Counted from the stretch's first letter, positions 22,592-32,404 are shown. The stretch: DNA of 33,564 nucleotides from Desulfobacterales bacterium (GCA_030066985.1 JASJAN010000072.1:1-33564); one strand, 5' to 3'. Translations and numbers: made by a program. Notes: generated from the sequence alone by a model not told the origin.

Positions 22592-24517
22592 ATGAAAAAA
22601 AGACTTTTAGCTGCAGTTGGCATTGTGGTGGTCATCGCAGCCGGTTACCTGCTGTATTCCAGTTTAAGGACCAAACCCAACCCCTGCGCAAGCATATTTG
22701 ATCAAACTACGGTCAGCCTTGCGGAAAAGATCAATATCATTAAAAAACGGGGCAGCACTTTTTTAGATGACGAACAGTTTCAGCAACTCTTGGATCAATC
22801 GGCACAATTAACTGCCGATCTAAAAACCTGCTGTATTTTATTTCACGACGATAAGATTGTCTTTGATGAGTTTTTAAAATGCCAAGACGACTTTCGCCAA
22901 TACGAGCAAAGCATTGACCGGCTTTCACATCAGGTTGCCGAAGCGCAGGTGGCCAGACAACAGGAACGTTATGATCTTGTCAATTCAAGACTGGGCAACA
23001 TTGAGCGCAATCTAAAAGATTTGGCAGTCATTTCAAATCAGTTCCAGAGCCGAATGAGTAACTTTATTGCGCAACAGTCTGAAACCGGTTTGAAGCTGAC
23101 TCAAAGGTCAGAGAAAACAACCATCACCGAAGCAGAGCCCAATGATTCTTTTAACCAGGGCATGGAGATTTCCTCCGGCATTTTAACCGGGACCCTTTCT
23201 GGAGACGATCGGCAGGATTATTTTCGATTCGCCCTGGATCCCGGCAATATTTTAAACCTGGATTTTACCGCCGGTGACGACAGTGAGCTGATCAAAGTTG
23301 CCCTGCGGGATTTTGAAGGAAACGAGCTGTGGAATTCCGGTGAAACCGCTTCGGGGTCAACCCGCTCGATGCGCTTGCTGATGAACAATCTTTCAGCAGG
23401 GATCTACACTGCAGTAATTTATTCCGGTATCGGCTCTTACAAGCTTGATCTTTTCATCGAGCGCCAAAACGATGCCGGATCGGGGTCCGACGCTGGCGAC
23501 CGGATCACCAAGGCGCTCGCCATCGACACCAATAGCTCCTTTATCGGTGAGATGGGCGGTTTTGATGAAGAAGACTGGTATCGATTCGATATCCCGCCGG
23601 GCCATATTCTAAAACTTGCCTTCGGCCCCAGTGAGAGCAGTGAAGCGATGAAGTTTTCACTGAGAAGTTTTGAACACAGTGAAGTATGGTATTCCGGCGT
23701 GGTCCCAGCGGGTGAAACCAAGCTTAAACGCGTAATGATGAACACCACTTCCGGCGGGACCTATTATCTTGAAGCCTATTACGGCAGCGGACGCTACGGG
23801 TTTGACATTTATGTCGAATCGCAAAATGATGCGGCGTCCGGCGCTGATGCGGGAGACAAGATGGCGGATGCGCTTAAAATTGTGCCGGGTGGTGCTTTTT
23901 CCGGTGAGATGGGCGGCTATGATGAAAAGGACTGGTATCGATTTGATATGCCGGCCGGCAGCATCATGACAATGTCACTTACCAATGATAGCGAAGGCGG
24001 TCCGATTAAATTTGCCTTTCGCAATGTTGATGGTATCGAGATCTGGCGATCGGAAGACGTGCTGCCCGGAACCACGGCATCGACTCGTTTGATGACCAAT
24101 AACACCACCGGGGGTATCTACTTTCTTGAAGCCTTTGATGGCAACAGCCCTTACGAATTCGAAATTCGTGCTGAACAACAAAATGATGCCGGATTGGGTA
24201 AAGATGCCGGCGATCGGATTACCGAGGCCGTCAAGATCACAGCAGGGCGGTCCATTGCCGGAGAGTTGGGCCATCTGGATGAAGAAGACTGGTACTCGAT
24301 TTCAGACCGTGAAGGGAAATCCATTTTGTTTACAACGGCAACGGATGGTGAGCCGCTGAAGTTGTCGATCGGCAATGTTGCCCATCGAAAAGGGCTGTAC
24401 ACTGCTGAACTGAGACCGGGCACAACCAGAACTTTTGAGATCCCCAGAAATGTGCAACCGCCGTATTTTCTTAGGGTATACGGCGGTAGCGGTAAGTATA
24501 GCTTCGAAATCAAGTAA
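22592..24517 (+). CDS. Membrane-anchored protein with four PPC-like repeats
   Basis: This 641-aa protein has an N-terminal signal anchor (about residues 4-25, LLAAVGIVVVIAAGYLLYSS). An alpha-helical, coiled-coil-like region follows (about 40-165). Four beta-sandwich repeats of about 110-120 residues resemble bacterial pre-peptidase C-terminal (PPC) domains. Each carries an acidic DxxDWYRF-type core: RQDYFRF, DEEDWYRF, DEKDWYRF and DEEDWYSI. Linkers of the form QNDAGSGSDAGDRIT introduce repeats 2-4. No enzyme domain is present. PPC domains usually accompany secreted proteases, and the M4 peptidase is two genes upstream, but functional coupling is inference. A strong terminator follows. Confidence 0.82.
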   Translation: MKKRLLAAVGIVVVIAAGYLLYSSLRTKPNPCASIFDQTTVSLAEKINIIKKRGSTFLDDEQFQQLLDQSAQLTADLKTCCILFHDDKIVFDEFLKCQDDFRQYEQSIDRLSHQVAEAQVARQQERYDLVNSRLGNIERNLKDLAVISNQFQSRMSNFIAQQSETGLKLTQRSEKTTITEAEPNDSFNQGMEISSGILTGTLSGDDRQDYFRFALDPGNILNLDFTAGDDSELIKVALRDFEGNELWNSGETASGSTRSMRLLMNNLSAGIYTAVIYSGIGSYKLDLFIERQNDAGSGSDAGDRITKALAIDTNSSFIGEMGGFDEEDWYRFDIPPGHILKLAFGPSESSEAMKFSLRSFEHSEVWYSGVVPAGETKLKRVMMNTTSGGTYYLEAYYGSGRYGFDIYVESQNDAASGADAGDKMADALKIVPGGAFSGEMGGYDEKDWYRFDMPAGSIMTMSLTNDSEGGPIKFAFRNVDGIEIWRSEDVLPGTTASTRLMTNNTTGGIYFLEAFDGNSPYEFEIRAEQQNDAGLGKDAGDRITEAVKITAGRSIAGELGHLDEEDWYSISDREGKSILFTTATDGEPLKLSIGNVAHRKGLYTAELRPGTTRTFEIPRNVQPPYFLRVYGGSGKYSFEIK

Positions 24518-24530
24518 ACCTAAATGAGCG

Positions 24531-24598
24531 TTTCAAATTTTAAAAATGAAATTATTTTTTTTTAGGAATTCTGTCGATATTTATTTTAAAATTTGAAA
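24531..24598. repeat. 14-bp perfect inverted repeat after the PPC gene
   Basis: TTTCAAATTTTAAA (24531-24544) and TTTAAAATTTGAAA (24585-24598) are perfectly complementary around a T-rich loop. The preceding word GAGCGTTTC reappears as GAGCGTTCC near 24732. Confidence 0.65.
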
Positions 24599-24636
24599 TC
24601 CTTCGGACTTGCCGATCTTACCGCATCTACTGTGTC

Positions 24637-24680
24637 AAATGCCGTTCCGCATAGTCTAACTATAGCGAAACGGCATTTTT
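24637..24680 (+). terminator. Bidirectional terminator candidate
   Basis: AAATGCCGTTCCGC..ATAG (24637-24654) pairs with CTATAGCGAAACGGCATTT (24660-24678) with one mismatch and one bulge. It is followed by T on the plus strand and preceded by A-rich sequence for the minus strand. It lies between convergent genes. Confidence 0.6.
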
Positions 24681-24835
24681 CGTGTAGCTGCGGCAACCTC
24701 GACAATCGCTCAATTTTGATTTGGCCAAACTGAGCGTTCCAAATTAAAATATGGAAACCATCTAGTCTAATTGTTTTAAAGAACCTTTCTTTCACTTAAG
24801 CTTTCATTTTTAATATCTTAACAATAGTATAAACG

Positions 24836-24979
24836 GAAGCGGTTTCAAAACTTCAGATCACGCTCGAGGACAAGGCGTCAATTCGATTCGAAAGTGGAGC
24901 GTACACGATAGTACGCGAGCATTTTGAATCGAATTGGAACACAGTCATCGAGTGTTAAATGGAGTTTTCAAACCGCTTC
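24836..24979. repeat. 144-bp hairpin element, AAAGTGGAGC family
   Basis: The ends GAAGCGGTTTCAAAACT (24836-24852) and AGTTTTCAAACCGCTTC (24963-24979) are complementary with one mismatch. Inside, CAATTCGATTC pairs with GAATCGAATTG, and GCGTAC pairs with GTACGC at the tip. The outermost base of the right arm is the last base of the neighbouring gene's stop codon. A related copy lies at 20401-20440. Confidence 0.85.
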
Positions 24980-27939
24980 TATGGAATAATGACGCCCTTA
25001 GATTCCTTACCATCGATTTTAAGGAGCAGCGGTTTTTCAACGCTGACATGTCTTAAATGAGGGGTCTCCGCCTCAGCTGGCAATGACATTAGCCATTCCC
25101 AGTTGATAAAATCCTTTCCCCCTTCTGAGGTGTTCAGATAACTGATTCCCAATGAGGTAATGTTATGAAAAAAATGGGATCCCTGGGATGGGTCGGCCTT
25201 TAAACCCTCTATGGTGGTTTCTACAATCGCACCAACGCCCGAGATATCCGGCCAACGAACCGGAATCCCCAACCAGCGGTCGGCAGAACCCCAGCGCCCC
25301 GGACCGATCAGCAGGTATTTCTGATTGCGTCGGCGCATCTCCTTATTCACCTGTGCGATTTCTGACGCAATTTGGACGGTTTTGGCCGCATCAAAACGAT
25401 CCGGGTGCACGAAGATGATATCCCGTATCTCTTCAAATTGACCGTTGCCAAGCGCCATGGTTGAATAACAAAAGGCTTTAGAGATATCATCATCACGGAT
25501 CTCTACTGACAGATTGGATTGGTTGACGGCCATCGGCCTGATTTGCAACAGCTCAAATATGGGCTTCTGATCCGCGTCCAAGGGCATATTAACGGCAAAT
25601 TCAATTTCCACGGGGCAACCCATGCCCTGTCTGCCCATCGCCAGGATCTCAGTCAGGATTTCAGCTAAGGGCAGCGCATCGTATTTTAAAATGCTGGCAA
25701 AAGTGCATACCGGGTACCCGGACGCCTGAACGCCGTCACGGATGCGATGATCCTGGGCCGAGTAGGTGCTGCACAGGAGCCGCACAGGGGCATCGTGCAT
25801 GGCCGAATCGATATCGAGTTTTTCAAGGGTGGCGTCCTCATTGGTGAGAAGATCTTCTGGGAAACCGTTCAGGTTAAGCGCATAAAAGAAGCGTTGCGCA
25901 TTTTCCAAAATGTCGTCGACAGTGGAAAACTGAGGTAGAAACTGCGGATATCTGGGAGAAAAGCGCATTGCGGCGCCGCCCTCAACGACTATTCTTCCCA
26001 GTCCCAGGGCGATATGCGCCAGGCCATCATCAGGCTTTAAATATGAAATAGGGTAGTAATTGTAGGATTGCGCAACACCCGAGATCGCCGGATAAAAATG
26101 CTGCCCATAGGCCTCACCGGTCAGTTGCTGAATAACCACACCCATCTTTTCATCTTCGGTGCGGTGGAAAGTGCTTTTGACATAAGCGCGTGCGCTTTCG
26201 CAATAGGTGGAAGCATACACGAGTTTGATGGCCAGAGTGAGCTGTTTGTATCGTACGGCGAAGTCATCATCATTATTGGGGATCATGTAGGTTTTATAGA
26301 TGCCGGCAAACGGCTGAAATTGCGCATCTTCCAGCAGGCTGGATGAACGCACGGCCAGCGGGTAACGGGCGTGTTTCAGATAGTGATGCAGATCGCGTTC
26401 CAGCATCGCGGGCATGCGGGCATTTGCAAATAGCCGAATAATCTCCGGATCACTATCATCACCGGTGGCGACTTCGCCCAGATTATTCTCGCTGATAAAT
26501 GCATCAAACCCTTCTGTTGAAATCACCAGCGTTTTGGGAACCGTAATCGTGACATCTTTGAATTTTTCGTGAATTTCGGGTTGGTTTTTCAGGCGAGTCG
26601 ACATAAATGCCAACCCTCTGGCTTTGCCGCCCAGTGAGCCTTTGCCGATTTTGGAAAAATCCGTATCCGGGTCAAAACGGTCGGCATCAAATTCAGAAAT
26701 GATGCCTTTTTGGCGCCCCATGCGGCGGTCACGAATGATGGAGACCAGATACTGTTTGGCCTCGTGAACACTTTTAAAATCGCTGATTTTAACCGGTTTG
26801 AGTTTGGAAGCCAGCATGATTTCAGAACGCGCCATCAACCAGCTTGAAAAATGATTGCGGGTGGCATGATAAAAAACCGACTCATCCGGGACGGTCGGCA
26901 ATATTTTCTCCATTTCGCGCAAATCGGAGGCTTTGTCGATTTTTTTGCCGTCCGGCAGGCGAAAGATAAAATCGCCAAATCCCAGGTATTGCATAAAAAA
27001 GCTGCGTATTTCCGAATGTAGCGTTCCGGAATTTTTGTTTAAAAAAACGGCGGGTATGTTTTGCGCCTGTGCGCGATTGGACTCTTCGGAACTGAAATTT
27101 AGCAGCGGCAGATCAGGGTTGTCTTGCCGAATTTTTGAAAGCAGTTTAAAGCCGGCTTCGTCGTCGAGTTTATCGCTTTTGGGAAAACGAACATCGGAAA
27201 AGACACTGAGCAAATAAGGTTTATACTTCTGGTATAGATCGATGGCTTCTTCGTAGGTTTGGGCTACCAGAATTTTCGGCCGCGCACGCATCCTTAAAAT
27301 GCGGTGTTCATCATTAAGGGATTCTTCCATGACTGCCTGGGTTTGACTGACGATCTCTTTGTACAGCAGCGGCAGCAGTGATGAATAATAAATGGGTGAA
27401 TCTTCTACAATGATGATAACGCGCACCCATGCGCGTTGGGTGTCATAAGCGACGTTCAGGCGGTCTTCAAGGTTTTTAATCAAAGCCAGCAGCAGGTCTG
27501 AGTTTCCGAACCAGACATAAGTGCGGTCAATAAATGTTCGATCCGTATCCTGACGGTCGAGCAAATGCCGGCTGGTATTCTGAATCATCAAAAAAACGGG
27601 CAAGTCCGGAAACCGCGTTTTGATCTGGCGTCCCAACTCATATGCATCGGTTTCATCGACCTGCGGCATGGTGATGACCAGGTCAAATTTTTTTTGTGCC
27701 AGGATATCCAATGCTTCACGGGCAGAAGACACCCAGGAAAGCATCGGCGGACGGGAGAGGTTTAATCCGCGGTACTCATGTATGATGCGCTCGGCAAGGC
27801 GGCCTTCTTCTTCCATGATAAAGGCATCATATGGGCTGGAGACCAGAAGAATATCGGCGACCTTCTTGGCCATGAGCTCATGAAAAACCTTAAACGAAAG
27901 ATCAAAATCCGTCGGTTGTAGAAATCTTTGATTCATCAT
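24979..27939 (-). CDS. Receiver-receiver-PPDK_N fusion (PEP/pyruvate-binding domain)
   Basis: This 986-aa soluble protein begins with two receiver-like regions. The first (about residues 25-165) lacks the phosphoacceptor (LVITMPQVDE where a D is expected). The second (about 172-320) keeps VEDSP, VFSDVRFP with an Asp, and FLNKNS with a Lys. From about 425 to 810 it matches the nucleotide/PEP-binding domain of PEP synthase and pyruvate phosphate dikinase: GKGSLGGKARGLAFM, YPLAVRSSSLLED, FAGIYKTYM, VEIEFAVN and FELLQIRPM. The His swivelling domain and PEP-binding barrel are absent. A distinctive tail has LLIGPGRWGSADRW. It is therefore unlikely to be a complete PEP synthase. Function unknown. 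No Shine-Dalgarno sequence is evident at the start. Confidence 0.85.
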   Translation of the reverse strand: MMNQRFLQPTDFDLSFKVFHELMAKKVADILLVSSPYDAFIMEEEGRLAERIIHEYRGLNLSRPPMLSWVSSAREALDILAQKKFDLVITMPQVDETDAYELGRQIKTRFPDLPVFLMIQNTSRHLLDRQDTDRTFIDRTYVWFGNSDLLLALIKNLEDRLNVAYDTQRAWVRVIIIVEDSPIYYSSLLPLLYKEIVSQTQAVMEESLNDEHRILRMRARPKILVAQTYEEAIDLYQKYKPYLLSVFSDVRFPKSDKLDDEAGFKLLSKIRQDNPDLPLLNFSSEESNRAQAQNIPAVFLNKNSGTLHSEIRSFFMQYLGFGDFIFRLPDGKKIDKASDLREMEKILPTVPDESVFYHATRNHFSSWLMARSEIMLASKLKPVKISDFKSVHEAKQYLVSIIRDRRMGRQKGIISEFDADRFDPDTDFSKIGKGSLGGKARGLAFMSTRLKNQPEIHEKFKDVTITVPKTLVISTEGFDAFISENNLGEVATGDDSDPEIIRLFANARMPAMLERDLHHYLKHARYPLAVRSSSLLEDAQFQPFAGIYKTYMIPNNDDDFAVRYKQLTLAIKLVYASTYCESARAYVKSTFHRTEDEKMGVVIQQLTGEAYGQHFYPAISGVAQSYNYYPISYLKPDDGLAHIALGLGRIVVEGGAAMRFSPRYPQFLPQFSTVDDILENAQRFFYALNLNGFPEDLLTNEDATLEKLDIDSAMHDAPVRLLCSTYSAQDHRIRDGVQASGYPVCTFASILKYDALPLAEILTEILAMGRQGMGCPVEIEFAVNMPLDADQKPIFELLQIRPMAVNQSNLSVEIRDDDISKAFCYSTMALGNGQFEEIRDIIFVHPDRFDAAKTVQIASEIAQVNKEMRRRNQKYLLIGPGRWGSADRWLGIPVRWPDISGVGAIVETTIEGLKADPSQGSHFFHNITSLGISYLNTSEGGKDFINWEWLMSLPAEAETPHLRHVSVEKPLLLKIDGKESKGVIIP

Positions 27940-28009
27940 TTATTAGATTACGCTTGCTTCTGATTAACTGTACATACCAAAGATATGGCTATCACCAATC
28001 TATTGCAAG

Positions 28010-28137
28010 CAGGTGTCAGGTTTCAGGTGTCAGAGAAAAGATGCCTTGCAAAATCTGATGATTTTCAACAAGTTCAAATTCCTGACACCTGAATCCGCCT
28101 GCGGCGGAACACCTGAGTCCTATCTAGAGCTGACACC
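28010..28137. repeat. CAGGTGTCAGG-type element with the 15-nt hairpin
   Basis: CAGGTGTCAGGTTTCAGG (from 28010) is matched on the right by CCTGACACCTGAA (28081-28093). TCCGCCTGCGGCGGA follows at 28094-28108, then ACACCTGAGTCC and CTGACACCC. The hairpin again lies between two ACACCTGA words. The patch separates two minus-strand genes. Confidence 0.85.
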
Positions 28138-28197
28138 CAAAGCTGTTAATAACTGAACACTTAAATATTATGCATCTGTCAGTCACCAATGACATGC

Positions 28198-29118
28198 TTA
28201 GTGCCCGAAGTATTTTCCCTGCCAAGAATCTCTTTTTTCCAGAGTGTGCCGAATTTTTTCCAGAGTTTCAGTTTTGTGAAGCGCCCAGGTCGGTGCTACC
28301 AGCTCGGCAGGATGCGGGTCACCGGTCAGGCGCTGAATCACGCATTCGGATGGAAGTTGTTCCAAGAAATCGCAAACAAGATTTACATAAGCGTCCTGTT
28401 CCAGACATCTAAAGTCGCCTTGCCGGTAAAGACTTTCCAGAGGGGTTCCTTTGATCACGTAAAGCAAATGCAGCTTCACACCGTCAATCTCAAGCGCCGC
28501 CAATGTTTTGGCAGTGTGCAGCATATCTTCCCTTGATTCATTGGGAAGACCCAAAATGACATGCGCACATATCATAATACCCCGTTTGCGGGTTTTTGCG
28601 ACGGCATCCTTGAAGCATTGGACATTGTGGCCCCGGTTAATATAGGCCAAGGTTTCATCGCTTGCCGATTGCAGACCGTATTCAATCCAGATCAGGTGGT
28701 GTCTGGCATAATCCTGCAGTAAATCCAATACCGCATCATCCACACAATCGGGTCGGGTGCCGATTGAAAGCCCGACAACATCATCAACTCCCAAAGCTTC
28801 CTCGTAGAGGCTTTCAAGAGATGACAGCGGTGCATACGTGTTTGAAAAAGACTGAAAATAGGCGATAAATTTCTTGGCCTTGTATCTTTTCGACAGTGCG
28901 TTTTTGCCGTTGATGAGCTGTTGGCTGATAGACAGGCCCTTTGCGTGTGCACCCGTCCCGGATCCGCGAATGTTGCAGTAAATGCACCCCCCGGTTGAAA
29001 GCGTTCCATCTCGATTGGGACATGTCATGCCGGCATCAACGGTGATTTTCTGTACCCGACAATTAAACATCTGGCGCAGATAAGTATTGAAGTCGTTATA
29101 GCGTTTGCGCGCTGCCAT
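28198..29118 (-). CDS. Radical SAM protein, YhcC/TIGR01212 family
   Basis: This 306-aa protein matches the length of E. coli YhcC. The family signature is intact: CPNRDGTLSTGGCIYC with Cys33, Cys45 and Cys48 as cluster ligands. Further blocks are FIAYFQSFSNTYAP, VGLSIGTRPDC, IEYGLQSASDETL and GHNVQCFKDAV, followed by HVILGLPNE and KLHLLYVIKGTPLE. The frame is open 40 codons upstream to 29238, but that extension is not family-like. ATG 29118 starts the recognised MAARKRYNDFNTYLRQ with AAGG upstream. The biochemical activity of the family is not established to my knowledge. Confidence 0.9.
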   Translation of the reverse strand: MAARKRYNDFNTYLRQMFNCRVQKITVDAGMTCPNRDGTLSTGGCIYCNIRGSGTGAHAKGLSISQQLINGKNALSKRYKAKKFIAYFQSFSNTYAPLSSLESLYEEALGVDDVVGLSIGTRPDCVDDAVLDLLQDYARHHLIWIEYGLQSASDETLAYINRGHNVQCFKDAVAKTRKRGIMICAHVILGLPNESREDMLHTAKTLAALEIDGVKLHLLYVIKGTPLESLYRQGDFRCLEQDAYVNLVCDFLEQLPSECVIQRLTGDPHPAELVAPTWALHKTETLEKIRHTLEKRDSWQGKYFGH

Positions 29119-29239
29119 CGCCAAAACCTTGATTATAAAGTGGGCGGGACATATACTTCTCATGTAAGGTTTAGTTAATCGGTATTTAGCACAGGACGCT
29201 TTGGCTGACAACCATCGCCTGGCCTGACTGATATCCACC

Positions 29240-29330
29240 CAAAAAAACGAAGAGGCACGAAGATTAAAAATATATCATTCTTGCTTTGTGTTCTTGGTGA
29301 ATTTTGTGGTAAAAATTTCTTTGTTTGTGT
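29240..29330. repeat. Relic of an ACGAAG/CTTTGTG-type dispersed repeat
   Basis: AACGAAGAGGCACGAAGATT on the left is loosely complementary to CTTTGTGTTCTTGGTG on the right across about 90 bp. It is degenerate. It lies in the gap between the divergent YhcC-type and mnmG genes and may contain their promoters. Confidence 0.45.
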
Positions 29331-29364
29331 TTCCAATCTAACGCGCACCAAATGATGCCTTACA

Positions 29365-31242
29365 ATGGCAAATTATCTTAAAAAATACGATATCATTGTG
29401 GTCGGTGCGGGTCATGCTGGCTGCGAAGCCGCCCTGGCTGCCGCGCGAATGGGCTGCGATGTCTTGCTGATGGCGATCGATTTGGACAAGCTGGCTGCCA
29501 TGCCCTGCAGCCCGTCAATCGGTGGCATGGCCAAGGGACAGCTGGTTAAGGAATTGGACGCGCTGGGCGGAGAAATGGCAAAAATAACAGATAAAACGGC
29601 CATTTCTTTTCGAAAACTAAATACCAAAAAAGGGCCCGCGGTGCATTCCTCGCGCACACAAAACGATAAGATTCGCTACCATATGGCCATGAAGGCGGTT
29701 GTCGAGGCACAGCCCAATTTGGATCTCAAGCAAACAAAAGCACGGCGACTGGTGGTAGATGGCGGCCGGGTGGCCGGGGTAGAAGATTACCTCGGATTTG
29801 GCTATCCGGCCCGGGCGGTTGTGTTGGCGACCGGAACATTTTTGAGGGGTCTGCTGCACATCGGGTTTAATTCGTTTCAAGCCGGTCGGGCCGGCGAATT
29901 TGCATCATATGGGCTGGCAGACGATCTTAAATTATTGGGCTTTGAGCTGGGTCGCCTGAAAACGGGGACTCCCCCGCGATTGAAAAAATCCAGTATCGAT
30001 TTTTCTAAATTCATCGTCCAAGAATCGGATGCCGACCCCACCCCTTTTTCCTATTTTACGGATGTCCTTCAGCTGCCCCAGCTGCCATGTCATATCGGCT
30101 ATACCAATCCAGGCACCCATGAAATCGCACACCAAAACCTTGAACGCTCAGCCCTTTATGGCGGTATGATCAAGGGGGTCTCGGCGCGTTATTGCCCATC
30201 CTTTGAAGATAAAATCGTGCGATTCCCCGACAAGGAAAAACATCAGGTTATCCTTGAGCCGGAAGGAATCGATACCCAGGAAATCTATGCTTCCGGGTTG
30301 GGTAACAGTCTGCCGCTGGAGATACAGATTCAACTCGTGCGATCGGTAGAAGGACTGGAGTCGGCCGAAATTATGCGGCCGGCTTACGCGATTGAATATG
30401 ACTACGTCAATCCCGTCCAGCTCAAACCCACCCTCGAAACCGATCGGGTGACTGGGCTTTTTTTGGCGGGTCAGATTAACGGGACCTCCGGCTACGAAGA
30501 AGCCGCGGCCCAGGGACTATGGGCCGGCATCAATGCCGCCTGCCAGATCCAAAAGCGCAAGCCATTTATTCTGGATCGATCCCAGGCTTACATGGGGGTA
30601 ATGGTTGATGACCTGGTAACGCGGGGTACCCGCGAACCGTATCGAATGTTTACCTCAAGAGCCGAATACCGCCTGATGCTCAGAGAAGATAACGCCGCGC
30701 TGCGACTGGTTGAAGTGGGCCACGAGCTGGGACTCATCAAAAAAGACACGCTCACAGAAATCAAGGCGCGCAAAGAGCAAATCGCGCATGAAATTCAGCG
30801 CATCAAGCAAATCACGATCAAACCGGATGATCGTGTTAACCAATATTTGCAGAGCGCCGGAACCCGGCCCATTCAAAGCGGTGCCCGTCTGGACCAACTT
30901 TTGAAGCGCGTCGAGCTGGGTTACGATGTGGTTGAAACGCTGGCTGCCGGCCCGATGTCCATTGACCACCATGTGACGGAGCAGGTCGAAATCGAAATCA
31001 AATATGAGGGCTACATTCAAAAACAGCTGGCTGAAATCGAAAAATTTAAAAACCTGGAGCGGATGAAAATACCGGAAAACTTTGACTTTTTGGTTGTGCA
31101 CGGTCTTTCCAATGAACTGAAGGAAAAATTGTCCGCAACCAAACCGACCTCTCTGGGTCAGGTCTCGCGTATCGATGGCATAACACCGGCAGCCATGTCG
31201 GTGCTGATGGTTGCCATTAAAGCAGCAAGCCGTTCGGGTTAG
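29365..31242 (+). CDS. mnmG: tRNA uridine-5-carboxymethylaminomethyl modification enzyme MnmG
   Basis: This 625-aa FAD enzyme works with MnmE to modify wobble uridine 34 of several tRNAs. The Rossmann FAD motif [12 protein letters not shown] (about residues 12-23) is intact. Family blocks follow: [69 protein letters not shown] and [18 protein letters not shown]. The C-terminal MnmE-interacting region ends [13 protein letters not shown]. Length is normal. ATG 29365 begins [14 protein letters not shown]; another ATG lies at 29353 out of consideration. No mnmE is in the window. Confidence 0.97.
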   Translation: MANYLKKYDIIVVGAGHAGCEAALAAARMGCDVLLMAIDLDKLAAMPCSPSIGGMAKGQLVKELDALGGEMAKITDKTAISFRKLNTKKGPAVHSSRTQNDKIRYHMAMKAVVEAQPNLDLKQTKARRLVVDGGRVAGVEDYLGFGYPARAVVLATGTFLRGLLHIGFNSFQAGRAGEFASYGLADDLKLLGFELGRLKTGTPPRLKKSSIDFSKFIVQESDADPTPFSYFTDVLQLPQLPCHIGYTNPGTHEIAHQNLERSALYGGMIKGVSARYCPSFEDKIVRFPDKEKHQVILEPEGIDTQEIYASGLGNSLPLEIQIQLVRSVEGLESAEIMRPAYAIEYDYVNPVQLKPTLETDRVTGLFLAGQINGTSGYEEAAAQGLWAGINAACQIQKRKPFILDRSQAYMGVMVDDLVTRGTREPYRMFTSRAEYRLMLREDNAALRLVEVGHELGLIKKDTLTEIKARKEQIAHEIQRIKQITIKPDDRVNQYLQSAGTRPIQSGARLDQLLKRVELGYDVVETLAAGPMSIDHHVTEQVEIEIKYEGYIQKQLAEIEKFKNLERMKIPENFDFLVVHGLSNELKEKLSATKPTSLGQVSRIDGITPAAMSVLMVAIKAASRSG

Positions 31243-31391
31243 GTACCAGATCATTGGCTACGGGTCTCTTCTTTCTTGCAGTTGATTACGGGTGCAGGTG
31301 CACGTAGTTTGTAAAATACGGCATGGTTGGAACATAACCGAGGACGAGGACTCAAATCACCAAAAACCGGCAGTGCGATAGCTTTGGCCCC

Positions 31392-31420
31392 TTGACACTG
31401 TAGGTTGAACAACTTATCCT
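31392..31420 (+). promoter_or_regulatory. Candidate promoter for the DnaJ-like gene
   Basis: A perfect TTGACA (31392-31397) is followed after 17 bp by TATCCT (31415-31420), 66 bp before the ATG. No heat-shock sigma consensus could be recognised. Between mnmG and this point (31243-31391) there is no other feature. Confidence 0.55.
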
Positions 31421-31486
31421 AGACATAAAAAATTCCATAATTATCATCTATTTATTTGGTTTTTAACTGAACAGGGACGTGTGCCT

Positions 31487-32404
31487 ATGGCTGAAGATTA
31501 CTATCAATTGCTCGGTATTAAAAAAAATGCTTCTGATGCGGATATCAAAAAAGCGTATCGTAAACTGGCGATGAAATATCACCCTGACCATACCAAGGGT
31601 GATAAAGCGGCAGAGGAAAGATTCAAAAAAATCAGTGAAGCGTACGCTGTTTTGAGTGACAAAAAGAAGCGCAAAGAGTATGACACCTTTGGTGCCGAAG
31701 GTTTTCAGCAGCGATTTACTCAGGAAGATATTTTCAGAGGTTTTGACTTTGGCGATATTTTCCGTGAATTCGGTTTTGGCGGCGATTTTTATTCGGGCCG
31801 CGGCAGGAGCAGCGGAACGCGTTTCAATTTCGGCGGCGGCGGGCCATTTGGATCTCAAGGCGGTCATCAGCAGGCCAGAATGAAAGGCGCAGATCTGGTT
31901 TATGAACTTCCGTTGACCCTCAAAGAGGTTGCCACCGGGACCAGCAAAACGATTAGCTTGCAACACCAGGGATATTCCGAAAAAGTAACGGTTAAAGTAC
32001 CTAAGGGCTTGATATCCGGTAAAAAATTAAGACTGGCCGGCAAAGGAAGCGCCAGCCCGCTCGGTGGTCCTCCCGGGGATCTCTTTATTCAAGCCAAGGT
32101 GACCCATGACCCGGTGTATCAAGTTGAAAATCATGATCTGTATATGAATCAGGAATTAAGATTAAGCGAGCTCATATTAGGCACCAGCATCTCAGTGCCC
32201 ACCCTTGACGATAAAAAACTCAACCTCAAAATCCCACCCGGTACCAAGCCCGGCACGAAAATGCGCATGTCTGGCCACGGGCTCCCGCACATGAAAAGCA
32301 GCAAAAAAGGTGATCTGTATGTAAAAATCCAGCTCAAATTACCCAAAAAACTGACGGATGAACAGAAAAAACTCGTCACAGAGCTGGCCGCGACAGGAAT
32401 GTAA
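31487..32404 (+). CDS. cbpA: CbpA-type DnaJ co-chaperone
   Basis: This 305-aa J-domain protein stimulates DnaK ATPase. The J domain (about residues 1-68) contains the essential HPD in [11 protein letters not shown] Gly/Phe-rich linker (about 75-130) follows, then two C-terminal substrate-binding beta domains ([19 protein letters not shown] to the end, with [11 protein letters not shown]). The CxxCxGxG zinc repeats of true DnaJ are absent, which makes it CbpA-like. ATG 31487 has AGGGA nine bases upstream; an in-frame GTG at 31481 is too close to it. It stands alone downstream of mnmG with its own promoter. Confidence 0.92.
   Translation: MAEDYYQLLGIKKNASDADIKKAYRKLAMKYHPDHTKGDKAAEERFKKISEAYAVLSDKKKRKEYDTFGAEGFQQRFTQEDIFRGFDFGDIFREFGFGGDFYSGRGRSSGTRFNFGGGGPFGSQGGHQQARMKGADLVYELPLTLKEVATGTSKTISLQHQGYSEKVTVKVPKGLISGKKLRLAGKGSASPLGGPPGDLFIQAKVTHDPVYQVENHDLYMNQELRLSELILGTSISVPTLDDKKLNLKIPPGTKPGTKMRMSGHGLPHMKSSKKGDLYVKIQLKLPKKLTDEQKKLVTELAATGM

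Noticed and set aside
29119-29238. N-terminal extension of the YhcC-type protein
   Set aside because: The 40 extra residues do not resemble the family, whose N-terminus begins at ATG 29118.
30655-31254. A 199-codon minus-strand open frame
   Set aside because: It is antisense to the conserved C-terminal half of mnmG.
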